Shown here: piece by piece, positions 15,708 through 22,738 of the stretch
Layout of the letters: every line of letters starts with the position of its first letter
Numbering within the stretch: the stretch's first letter is position 1
Assembly: GCA_903845455.1 (NCBI GenBank)
Contig: CAIMXN010000103.1
Span: forward strand, 1-23,391
Source of the DNA: an uncultured beta proteobacterium
Lineage (GTDB): Bacteria; Pseudomonadota; Gammaproteobacteria; Burkholderiales; Burkholderiaceae
Direction: 5' to 3'
DNA: 23,391 nucleotides
The notes under the pieces: generated by a model
Seen by the model: the letters and a program-made list of their open reading frames with translations, nothing else
Told to the model about the DNA's origin: nothing
The model's database searches: none
Program-made: the position numbers and the translations under genes

Positions 15708-17597
15708 TTAAGAGCCTAATAAATCCAGAATCAGTTTGACTCCTTTTTCTACTGATACCTCAGTAGTCTGAATATGCAACTCAGGGTTCTGAGGTCTTTC
15801 ATAGGGTGAATCTATTCCTGTAAAGTTCTTGATTTCCCCAGCTCGTGCTTTCTTGTAGAGGCCTTTGGGGTCGCGCTTCTCTGCTTCCTCCAAAGGTGTA
15901 TCAATGAATATCTCGAAGAATTCGTCTTTTGCAAAAAGCGTTCTTGCCTGCTCTCGGTCGGTTCTGAATGGAGAAATGAAGGTGACTAGTACTATCAGGC
16001 CGGCATCGACCATAAGTTGTGCAACTTCGACAACCCGCCTCACATTTTCAATCCGATCTGCTTCTGTAAAGCCCAAGTCTTTATTAAGACCGTGGCGGAT
16101 ATTATCGCCATCTAAAATATAGGTATGCTTACCTTGTGCAGTGAGATTTTTTTCCACCAAGTTGGCGATGGTACTTTTCCCAGAGCCAGAGATACCCGTG
16201 AACCATAGCACTGCAGGTTTTTGGTTTTTAAGGCTAGCTCTCTTTTCTTTATCGACTGTAAAGAACTGTGTGACGACATTCTTTGCAGTGCGTAAGACAA
16301 GGTCGATCATTCCTGCAGCCACCGTATTATTGGTCAGCCTGTCGATCATAATAAAACCGCCAGTTACTTTATTTTTTAAGTAGGGATCAAATACCAAGGC
16401 TTGTTCAGTTGAGATACTGCAAACACCCACTTCATTGAGCTTAAGCTCGCTAGCTGCAATCTTTTCTAATGTGTTGACGCTAACTTGATGGTGAATGCGA
16501 GTAATCGTGGCATTAACTGTTTTTGTACCTAGTTTTAAGAGATAGCTGCGTCCTGGAAATAGGGGCTCATCATGCATCCAAACGATATGGGCTTCAAACT
16601 GGTTTGCCGTCGTTGCGGGATCGCTCTTGCTACAAAGTACATCACCCCTTGAGATATCAACTTCATCGGTGAGGGTTAGGGTAACCGCTTGTCCTGCAAT
16701 TGCTTTACTGAGAATACCAGCGCGAGTCACGATGGATTTGACAACCGCTTCTCTGCCCGATGGTTCAACCCGAATACTATCGCCTTGGGCAATCGAACCG
16801 GACACAATGGTGCCAGCAAACCCGCGAAAATATTGATCTGGGCGGTTTACCCACTGTACTGGCATCCGAAAAGGTTTATGTAAGGCTTTATCCTGTTCTA
16901 AAGGAACAGTTTCTAAAAAGCCCATCAGAGTATTGCCGTGATACCAGGCCATATTAGTACTTGGGGTTGTGATGTTGTCACCCCTAAACGCAGACATCGG
17001 TATGGGTGAAATTTGTGTAATTCCAAGATCTTTAGCAAACGCTAGGTATTCATCAACGATCTTTTGATAGACTTGTTCATCATAGCCAACTAAATCCATT
17101 TTGTTGACTGCCAAGATAATTTGTTTAATCCCAACTAGAGAAACTAAATAGCTATGGCGTTTTGTTTGAGTTAGCATGCCTTTGCGCGCGTCAATGAGCA
17201 CAATTGCTAAATCCGCCGTCGAGGCACCGGTAATCATATTACGGGTGTATTGTTCGTGTCCTGGGGTATCAGCAACAATAAATTTGCGTTTATCGGTTGA
17301 AAAGAAGCGGTAGGCTACATCAATCGTGATACCTTGCTCACGCTCGGCTGCTAGACCATCTACTAAAAGGGCAAAGTCGATTTCATCTCCCTGAGTCCCC
17401 ATTTTTTTAGAATCTGCTTCTAGTGCTTCTAGTTGATCTGCAAAGATCATTTTGGATTCATAAAGCAAGCGACCAATTAAAGTGCTTTTGCCATCATCGA
17501 CACTGCCGCAGGTAATAAAGCGCAAGAGCGTTTTATATTCATGACTCTTGAGATATACCTCAATATCAGATTCAATTAAATCAACCCTTTGGTCCAT
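15708..17597 (-). CDS. cysNC: Bifunctional sulfate adenylyltransferase large subunit / APS kinase (CysN-CysC fusion)
   Basis: A 629-residue fusion of normal length for CysNC. The N-terminal translation-factor-like GTPase (about 20-440) has G1 GSVDDGKST (31-39), G3 DTPGHE (110-115) and G4 NKMD (165-168). With CysD it makes APS from sulfate and ATP, driven by GTP hydrolysis. The C-terminal APS kinase (about 455-629) has the P-loop GISGSGKST (468-476), DGDNIRHGLNKDLGF (496-510) and the ISPFR segment (541-545), and phosphorylates APS to PAPS. The start codon overlaps the cysD stop by one base (TGATG), so the subunits are coupled. The intact kinase half means PAPS is a product, consistent with the sulfotransferase and CysQ encoded downstream on the same strand. 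Confidence 0.95.
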   Translation of the reverse strand: MDQRVDLIESDIEVYLKSHEYKTLLRFITCGSVDDGKSTLIGRLLYESKMIFADQLEALEADSKKMGTQGDEIDFALLVDGLAAEREQGITIDVAYRFFSTDKRKFIVADTPGHEQYTRNMITGASTADLAIVLIDARKGMLTQTKRHSYLVSLVGIKQIILAVNKMDLVGYDEQVYQKIVDEYLAFAKDLGITQISPIPMSAFRGDNITTPSTNMAWYHGNTLMGFLETVPLEQDKALHKPFRMPVQWVNRPDQYFRGFAGTIVSGSIAQGDSIRVEPSGREAVVKSIVTRAGILSKAIAGQAVTLTLTDEVDISRGDVLCSKSDPATTANQFEAHIVWMHDEPLFPGRSYLLKLGTKTVNATITRIHHQVSVNTLEKIAASELKLNEVGVCSISTEQALVFDPYLKNKVTGGFIMIDRLTNNTVAAGMIDLVLRTAKNVVTQFFTVDKEKRASLKNQKPAVLWFTGISGSGKSTIANLVEKNLTAQGKHTYILDGDNIRHGLNKDLGFTEADRIENVRRVVEVAQLMVDAGLIVLVTFISPFRTDREQARTLFAKDEFFEIFIDTPLEEAEKRDPKGLYKKARAGEIKNFTGIDSPYERPQNPELHIQTTEVSVEKGVKLILDLLGS

Positions 17598-18574
17598 CAG
17601 AAATATCCTTCTTGCTTCTTCTTTTCCATTGAAGCCGCTCCGTCATGATCAATCGCTCGACCTTGGCGTTCAGAAGTTTTAGTGAGGAGCATCTCTTTAA
17701 TAATTTCAGGCAATGTGCTAGCCAAAGACTCCACGGCACCAGTTAAAGGATAGCAACCCAAGGTACGAAAACGTACACTTTTCATTTGAGGTACCTCACC
17801 TTTACCTAATGGCATGCGTTCATCGTCAACCATAATCCAAGCACCATCTCGAAATACTACTGGGCGAGTATTGGCAAAGTAGAGGGGAACGATCGCAATA
17901 TTTTCAAGGTAGATATATTGCCAAATATCGAGCTCAGTCCAGTTAGAAATTGGAAATACTCGAATACTTTCCCCTTTGCGTTTCCTGGTGTTATAAATAC
18001 TCCAAATTTCTGGGCGCTGTTGTTTTGGATCCCAGTGGTGCTGTGTATTACGAAATGAAAAAATACGTTCTTTAGCTCGAGATTTTTCTTCATCCCGTCT
18101 TGCGCCTCCAAAAGCAATATCAAATTGATGATGATCCAATGCTTGTTTTAAACCTTGGGTTTTCATGACATCAGTATGAATTTGGGAGCCATGGGTAAAC
18201 GGATTAATATTTAGTCTTACGCCTTCGGGGTTAATGTGGGTAATGAGCTCAAAGCCATGCTCTTTGGCCATCTTGTCGCGGAAGGCGTACATTTCCTGAA
18301 ACTTCCAACGCGTATCTACATGTAATAAAGGGAAAGGCAGTGTTGCTGGGTAAAACGCTTTTAGCGCCAAGTGCAACATCACAGCGCTATCTTTGCCAAT
18401 GGAGTACAGCATCACAGGGTTATCTGCCTCAGCAACAACTTCGCGCATGATATGAATGCTTTCTGCCTCCAAACGTTGTAAATGCGTGAGGGCATTTAAT
18501 CCTATGGAGGCATTCATAAATTTGCCTGAGGTGTGGATAAGTTCATCAGAAGGTTGTAATTGGGTAGTCTGCAT
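17597..18574 (-). CDS. cysD: Sulfate adenylyltransferase subunit 2 (CysD)
   Basis: A 325-residue ATP pyrophosphatase-fold protein, the catalytic small subunit of ATP sulfurylase. The PP-loop YSIGKDSAVMLHL (57-69) and family blocks FPLLHVDTRWKF, FGGARRDEEKSRAKERIFSFR, FPISNWTELDIWQYI and RFRTLGCYPLTGAVES are all present. The C-terminus ends in the family-typical KKKQEGYF. The N-terminus runs about 25 residues past the usual CysD start. The first ATG has no clear Shine-Dalgarno, while the ATG at 18515-18517 (M20) has AGG seven bases before it and may be the true start. It is the first gene of a cysD-cysNC pair and the probable start of the long minus-strand gene series. Confidence 0.95.
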   Translation of the reverse strand: MQTTQLQPSDELIHTSGKFMNASIGLNALTHLQRLEAESIHIMREVVAEADNPVMLYSIGKDSAVMLHLALKAFYPATLPFPLLHVDTRWKFQEMYAFRDKMAKEHGFELITHINPEGVRLNINPFTHGSQIHTDVMKTQGLKQALDHHQFDIAFGGARRDEEKSRAKERIFSFRNTQHHWDPKQQRPEIWSIYNTRKRKGESIRVFPISNWTELDIWQYIYLENIAIVPLYFANTRPVVFRDGAWIMVDDERMPLGKGEVPQMKSVRFRTLGCYPLTGAVESLASTLPEIIKEMLLTKTSERQGRAIDHDGAASMEKKKQEGYF

Positions 18575-18878
18575 TATTGGGATGCCATTTCAGTTTTCAG
18601 TAACACGAAAATGGCGCCTATCTTGAGGTCAATGGATATTGTTTCATTTTAAGTAAAAGATTATTTCTACGTTCACCACTTTTTTCTGTAAAGGAGGTTG
18701 ACTCAGCATATTAATGGGATTAATGGGATTTAAGGGCTTTAAAGGCATTATCTTAATAAAAGAGCCGCTCTAATACTCTCAATAGCTCTCATAAAGCTAT
18801 GAATTTCTGTTGTAAAGTGAAATACAACTTGGCAGGTGTCCTGCTCTAGAAAAGTTACTGATGACAGAAGGCCCCTAA
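18575..18878. promoter_or_regulatory. Divergent promoter region between cysD and the formyltransferase gene
   Basis: No gene is seen in these 304 nt. The region should hold promoters for the cysD operon (minus) and the formyltransferase gene (plus). It contains several dyads: GCCATTT (18584-18590) with AAATGGC (18609-18615); ATAGCT (18782-18787) with AGCTAT (18795-18800); GTTGTA (18809-18814) with TACAAC (18823-18828); and a small hairpin GCAGG/CCTGC (18832-18844) close to the plus-strand start. The first dyad sits just upstream of the cysD start, where a regulator of sulfate assimilation could bind. The regulator's identity is unknown. Confidence 0.45.
18710..18736. repeat. Short tandem 9-bp repeats
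   Basis: ATTAATGGG occurs twice in direct succession (18710-18718 and 18719-18727), followed by the degenerate copy ATTTAAGGG (18728-18736). They lie in the middle of the region between cysD and the formyltransferase gene. They could be slippage products or spaced regulator half-sites. A 9-bp period does not keep one helix face. Confidence 0.5.
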
Positions 18879-19529
18879 GTGAGCTTTAAAAGACATAAAA
18901 TTAAAATTGCTATGTTCGGTAGCCTGTATTGGGGGTACGCCGTATTAAGCGAGTTATTAAAAGGTTCAATGAGCGAGATGGTGGAGGTGGTTGGGGTTGT
19001 GACTGACCCAGCATCCTCGAACTTGGCCATTGATCAAGGTGGTCTCTGGCAATATCCCCATACTGCGCTGGAAGCAAAAATGGTGAATATCTTAGCTAGC
19101 AGTGCGGCAATAGAGGTTTACCAATCTCGAGTCGACTCTGATGGCTTCTATAGTCTTTTGACGGAGAAGTGGGAGCCTGATTTATGTGTGATGGCCACCT
19201 TTGGGAAAAAAATTGATACGCGACTGATTAATTTCCCACCTCTAGGATTTTATAATCTTCATCCCTGCATTCAGGATAGTTGGCCAACACACTATGCTTC
19301 AGAAAATTCTCTTGAGAAATTAATCGAAGATAAAAAAGAGTACGCCATTGTTGCAATGCATGCACTAGATGAAAAGATTAATCACGGGCCTTTGCTAGCA
19401 ACTTCAGACAAAATTTATATTCCCCCTGGGTCAAGCGTGGTTGATGCCTATAAACTTTTATCAGCCCCAGCTGCGAAGCTTGCTGCAAATGAAATGATTA
19501 AGATCATTCAACGTGAAATGGTTTCATAA
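18879..19529 (+). CDS. Stand-alone formyltransferase-fold protein, substrate unknown
   Basis: A 216-residue protein matching the N-terminal catalytic domain of the formyltransferase family (Fmt, GART, ArnA). The glycine-rich opening is KIAMFGSLYWGYAVLSELL (9-27). The catalytic triad of the family is visible as N126 and H128 in FYNLHP and D164 in ALDEKINHGPLLAT. These enzymes use 10-formyl-tetrahydrofolate to formylate an amine. The C-terminal tRNA- or substrate-specific domain of Fmt is absent, so the acceptor is open; a sugar-nucleotide amine is one possibility. The start is GTG with GAAGG seven bases before it. It is divergent from cysD and is followed by the TAXI gene after 104 nt. Confidence 0.75.
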   Translation: MSFKRHKIKIAMFGSLYWGYAVLSELLKGSMSEMVEVVGVVTDPASSNLAIDQGGLWQYPHTALEAKMVNILASSAAIEVYQSRVDSDGFYSLLTEKWEPDLCVMATFGKKIDTRLINFPPLGFYNLHPCIQDSWPTHYASENSLEKLIEDKKEYAIVAMHALDEKINHGPLLATSDKIYIPPGSSVVDAYKLLSAPAAKLAANEMIKIIQREMVS

Positions 19530-19542
19530 TGATGTGTTATGG

Positions 19543-19555
19543 TTGCTTTGCAACT
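19543..19555 (+). terminator. Weak hairpin after the formyltransferase gene
   Basis: GTTGC (19543-19547) and GCAAC (19551-19555) form a perfect 5-bp stem with a TTT loop, extended by ATGT/ACAT (19533-19536 and 19557-19560) across an internal loop. It follows the stop codon by about 14 nt. No run of T follows, so termination is uncertain. Confidence 0.3.
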
Positions 19556-19633
19556 ACATGTCGTTTAAAAATAATCTGCAAAGCCTAGAAAACCAGTGGT
19601 GAAATTTTAATTCTCTAAAGAAATAAATTTATT

Positions 19634-20968
19634 ATGGATATCGATTTTTCATTACGCACTAGAGTTGGTCGACGTAATATTTTGCTGGTGGCAGCAGGCA
19701 TTTTTCTTCTAATCACATGCCTGATTGGCGCGTCTACTTATTATTTATTTCCCAAAAATCAAATAGTCATTGCTGCTGGACCTAAGGACAGTTACTTATA
19801 TACACTTGCAGAGAACTATGCGGTTCAGTTAAAGAAAAGGGGTGGTGTTGATGTTGAAATTATCGAAACCTCTGGTGTACTTGAAAATCTAGCCCTATTA
19901 AATGACCCAAGAAAAAATGTTGATTTTGGTATCTTGCAAGGTGGGATCACTAATTCAACGCAGTCTCCTAACCTGGTTTCATTAGGGAGTCTCTTTTATG
20001 ACCCTATCTGGATTGTGTACAGGGCCAACTTAGGTAATATTGATCAACTGAGCCAGCTCAAAGGCAAGCGCATAGCCATCGGTACAAAGCAAGATGCTAG
20101 CCAATCTATTGCCATAAAACTCTTGCGGTCGGCTGGCATAGATTCATCAAATGCCACATTTGTTGATAAGAGTGAAGCAGCGGCTGCTAAAGAGCTTCTC
20201 ACCAATCAATTAGATGCCATGGTTTTTCTTTCTCCGCCTGAAGATCCCGTTGTCAGAGCCATTTTTAATAATCCAGCTTTGCATGTAATGAATATGTCTC
20301 AGTCTGAGGCAATTAATCGTAACTTACGTTCTTTCACGGTTATTACTTTGCCATTTGCCACGATTGATCTTGCCACATCAAAACCTGCAGAAAATATAAA
20401 GGTGATGGCTACAACCGTCACCATTGCTGCTAGAAAAGAAACCCATCAAGCCCTTATTTATTTATTGATGGGGGTCATTGATGAGGCTCATGAGTCACCC
20501 ACCTTAATTAGCAATGAGAATGAGTTCCCAGCCGATAAAGACGTTGATTTACCTCTAAGCGATACCGCAGATAACTATTACAAGAAAGGCAAGCCATTTT
20601 TACAGCACTATTTGCCATTCTGGGTCGCAAGTTTTGTTGAAAAAATGATTTTTCTACTGATTTCTTTTGCGGCGCTTGGCTACCCATTGATGAGTATTTA
20701 TCCTGCCTATCAGTGGTTTATCAATCGTAAAATAGATGAGCTCTATAAGAAACTCCATCACCTGGAGAGGGAGTTATTTGAGAGGAAGATTGATCCAGCA
20801 GAATTTAAAGAAAAAATAATGCAATTAGATGAAAAAGCCCAAAGTCTTTTGGGGCATTTTGATATGCCGCTGGCTTTTTACCATCGCTTGTATACCTTTC
20901 GAGATCACATTAAAAAGGTACTGCGTTGGAGGGCCGGCAACGCTCAACCGAGTTCAGAATCTATTTAG
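19634..20968 (+). CDS. TAXI-family solute-binding protein with two membrane anchors and cytoplasmic tail
   Basis: A 444-residue protein. An uncleaved N-terminal helix (about 15-38) is followed by a TAXI-type TRAP solute-receptor domain (about 43-325) with IVIAAGPKDSYLYTLAENYA, a VDFGILQGGITN segment and LKGKRIAIGTKQDASQSIAIKLLRSAGI. A second hydrophobic helix (about 336-357) leads to a charged, coiled-coil-prone tail (about 364-435, RKIDELYKKLHHLERELFERK). The binding domain should therefore face the periplasm between two anchors with the tail inside the cell. No TRAP permease gene lies nearby. It might work with a permease elsewhere or act as a receptor that signals through its tail. The ribosome-binding site is weak (AAAGAAAT). 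It is convergent with the Coq4-like gene, 16 nt away. Confidence 0.8.
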   Translation: MDIDFSLRTRVGRRNILLVAAGIFLLITCLIGASTYYLFPKNQIVIAAGPKDSYLYTLAENYAVQLKKRGGVDVEIIETSGVLENLALLNDPRKNVDFGILQGGITNSTQSPNLVSLGSLFYDPIWIVYRANLGNIDQLSQLKGKRIAIGTKQDASQSIAIKLLRSAGIDSSNATFVDKSEAAAAKELLTNQLDAMVFLSPPEDPVVRAIFNNPALHVMNMSQSEAINRNLRSFTVITLPFATIDLATSKPAENIKVMATTVTIAARKETHQALIYLLMGVIDEAHESPTLISNENEFPADKDVDLPLSDTADNYYKKGKPFLQHYLPFWVASFVEKMIFLLISFAALGYPLMSIYPAYQWFINRKIDELYKKLHHLERELFERKIDPAEFKEKIMQLDEKAQSLLGHFDMPLAFYHRLYTFRDHIKKVLRWRAGNAQPSSESI

Positions 20969-20984
20969 TGGCGATTTCTATTCC

Positions 20985-21956
20985 TTAAAGCCCTTTGGGC
21001 ACAATGTTCCACTCACGACGTAAGTCCGTTAACTGACGATTCGCATAATCAAAGAAATTAATGTCAGTGATTAAATCAATGCTGCATTCTCTACCACGTC
21101 TTAGTGCATCAGCAATACGCTTCGGACCATTGTTAACCTCAAGTTCGTGACCTAAGTGGGCTGCAGAGCCCACAATCGTTTTCAATAACCCACCTTGGAA
21201 AATGCTGAGGACTCCTAAAAATGCCATGACAGCAGCGGGTGATTCAGTTGCCATAGAGCTATATGCACCTACTTCCATCTCACCGATGCCATCTGAGTCA
21301 TATTCTGCAAGAACATGAATCCAGTCATGGTGGGCAACAGATTGATTCACACCACCAACTACACCCGGAAAAGAAAACCCACGTTTTTTATAGAAATCCC
21401 ATAAGCCTCGACCTAAACTTCCGGCAGGGCAGTTTTCTAAAGATTCAAATTGCGCTGTCACTTGTGTCGACTCTTCTAACGTGAGCATCACTGCATTGAT
21501 CCCATGTTGTTTTTCTAACTGGGCAAATTTTGGCAAGGTGAGTGCTTTATCGTGGTAATAATTCGTACGATAAAAGTCTTGCTGTGCCTGCGCAATGGAT
21601 TTTTTGGCTAAGTCACGCACTAAGGCTAAACCAGAATTTTCGATCCCCAATTGATTTGCCCATGAGGTAATCGAATCAGATACCTCTTGCGGGATTTCGC
21701 TACAGAGCATTTCAACCGAAAGCATGAGGTCAATCACTTCATTGCGCTTCCCACGTTCAGGAATGGCCTTCGCAAATTGTTCAACATTGATACTGGGAAG
21801 GGTTAAAAAATCACAATCGTATGACATTAAGCCTTTAAAGACTGTGGTGAGAAAAAGGGGCTGAAAATCATCTGACCAACCATTAATGCGACAGGCGCCG
21901 ACTACTGCAGCAGCCATGAGAGGAGCATCAGTTGGTGTGGTGTGTTTGAAAAACAT
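20985..21956 (-). CDS. Coq4-family protein with N-terminal helical (TerB-like?) domain
   Basis: A 323-residue protein. The C-terminal part (about 165-320) is Coq4-like: CPAGSLGRGLWDFYKKRG (176-193), then the metal motif HDxxH-x11-E as H210-D211-W-I-H214 and E226, and a C-terminal ADALRRGRECSIDL with a final LRREWNIVP. In eukaryotes Coq4 is needed for ubiquinone synthesis and has been linked to decarboxylation of the ring C1 position. The N-terminal part (about 8-130) is helical and acidic and loosely resembles TerB-type domains; that match is tentative. No signal peptide is seen. AAGG six bases before the ATG supports the start. No ubi genes lie nearby, so a role in quinone synthesis is inferred from the family only. 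Confidence 0.75.
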   Translation of the reverse strand: MFFKHTTPTDAPLMAAAVVGACRINGWSDDFQPLFLTTVFKGLMSYDCDFLTLPSINVEQFAKAIPERGKRNEVIDLMLSVEMLCSEIPQEVSDSITSWANQLGIENSGLALVRDLAKKSIAQAQQDFYRTNYYHDKALTLPKFAQLEKQHGINAVMLTLEESTQVTAQFESLENCPAGSLGRGLWDFYKKRGFSFPGVVGGVNQSVAHHDWIHVLAEYDSDGIGEMEVGAYSSMATESPAAVMAFLGVLSIFQGGLLKTIVGSAAHLGHELEVNNGPKRIADALRRGRECSIDLITDINFFDYANRQLTDLRREWNIVPKGL

Positions 21957-22241
21957 GATTTACCTTAATATGAGCAATTGGATAAAGAAAGCCTGCATAT
22001 TATAAATATGCTACTTGGCTCATGCCATTTTCTGTGAGTAATTGAGAGGATTTTTGGCTAGAGGCTAATACATTCAGTTCATTCAATGCCCTATTTCAGG
22101 GTAGATACGCCGGCCTTTAGCTAGCTTTTTTCAATTTAAATCAGCCCTTTGACGGCTGGACCCCTCTTAAACCGCACACCCTGGAAAAGTACTAGCACCG
22201 ATTAAAACCTGAAATAGATAGCACTTAATTCTGGAGAACTC
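21957..22241. promoter_or_regulatory. Divergent promoter region between the Coq4-like and secreted-protein genes
   Basis: No gene is seen. A 17-bp palindrome, GCATATT (21995-22001) with AATATGC (22005-22011), lies about 40 nt upstream of the Coq4-like start and could be an operator or overlap its promoter. A perfect 10-bp inverted pair, CTATTTCAGG (22091-22100) and CCTGAAATAG (22208-22217), is separated by 107 nt, with the right copy 24 nt before the plus-strand start. A small hairpin CAGCC/GGCTG lies near 22142-22158. Confidence 0.4.
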
Positions 22242-22703
22242 ATGAAGCACTTTTTCTGCCTATTTTTTACCCTCATATGTTGCGGGGTAGTACATGCTCA
22301 AACAAGCTATGAATTACCTAAAGTTTGGCAGGGGTTTGTCACGGTGACCTCCATTGGTGCGCAAGATAGACATAATCCAAGGCATGAGGGCAATGTTGGG
22401 AAAGACAAGGCTATTACAGGCTGGAATACTTATCAAATTCCATTCACCTTAACTGTTTTGCGTCAAGAAGGGCGTCATCTTCAATTAAGTTATCAAAGTG
22501 AGCATATTCAAACCGATGACATTGGCACACTTTCGGCTGATGGCAAGCAATTACAAATTGCTTTTATCAACGGCACTGGTGTTTATGAAATCAATGGTAA
22601 TAAGATGACGGGTTGTGGCTCGACTCGCGGCGGAAAAGGCAATTTTGCGCATTGGTTACAAAGTTATTCGACATGGTGCGCAGAATTAGTGGCTATCCAT
22701 TAA
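22242..22703 (+). CDS. Small secreted protein of unknown function
   Basis: A 153-residue protein with a clear signal peptide (1-19, cleavage likely at VHA|QT). The mature part is rich in alternating beta-type segments (VWQGFVTVTSIG, QIPFTLTVLRQEG, LQLSYQSEHIQTDDIGTLSADG, LQIAFINGTGVYEI). It has two cysteines, C125 and C146, that could form a disulfide. GGAG six bases before the ATG supports the start. I do not recognise the family. The pattern resembles small lipocalin-like or beta-barrel periplasmic proteins, but this is only shape. It precedes the ATP-binding/GNAT gene by 35 nt and may be co-transcribed with it. Confidence 0.75.
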   Translation: MKHFFCLFFTLICCGVVHAQTSYELPKVWQGFVTVTSIGAQDRHNPRHEGNVGKDKAITGWNTYQIPFTLTVLRQEGRHLQLSYQSEHIQTDDIGTLSADGKQLQIAFINGTGVYEINGNKMTGCGSTRGGKGNFAHWLQSYSTWCAELVAIH

Positions 22704-22738
22704 TGATGTTGACTGCTTAAAATAGGGGTAAAGATATT

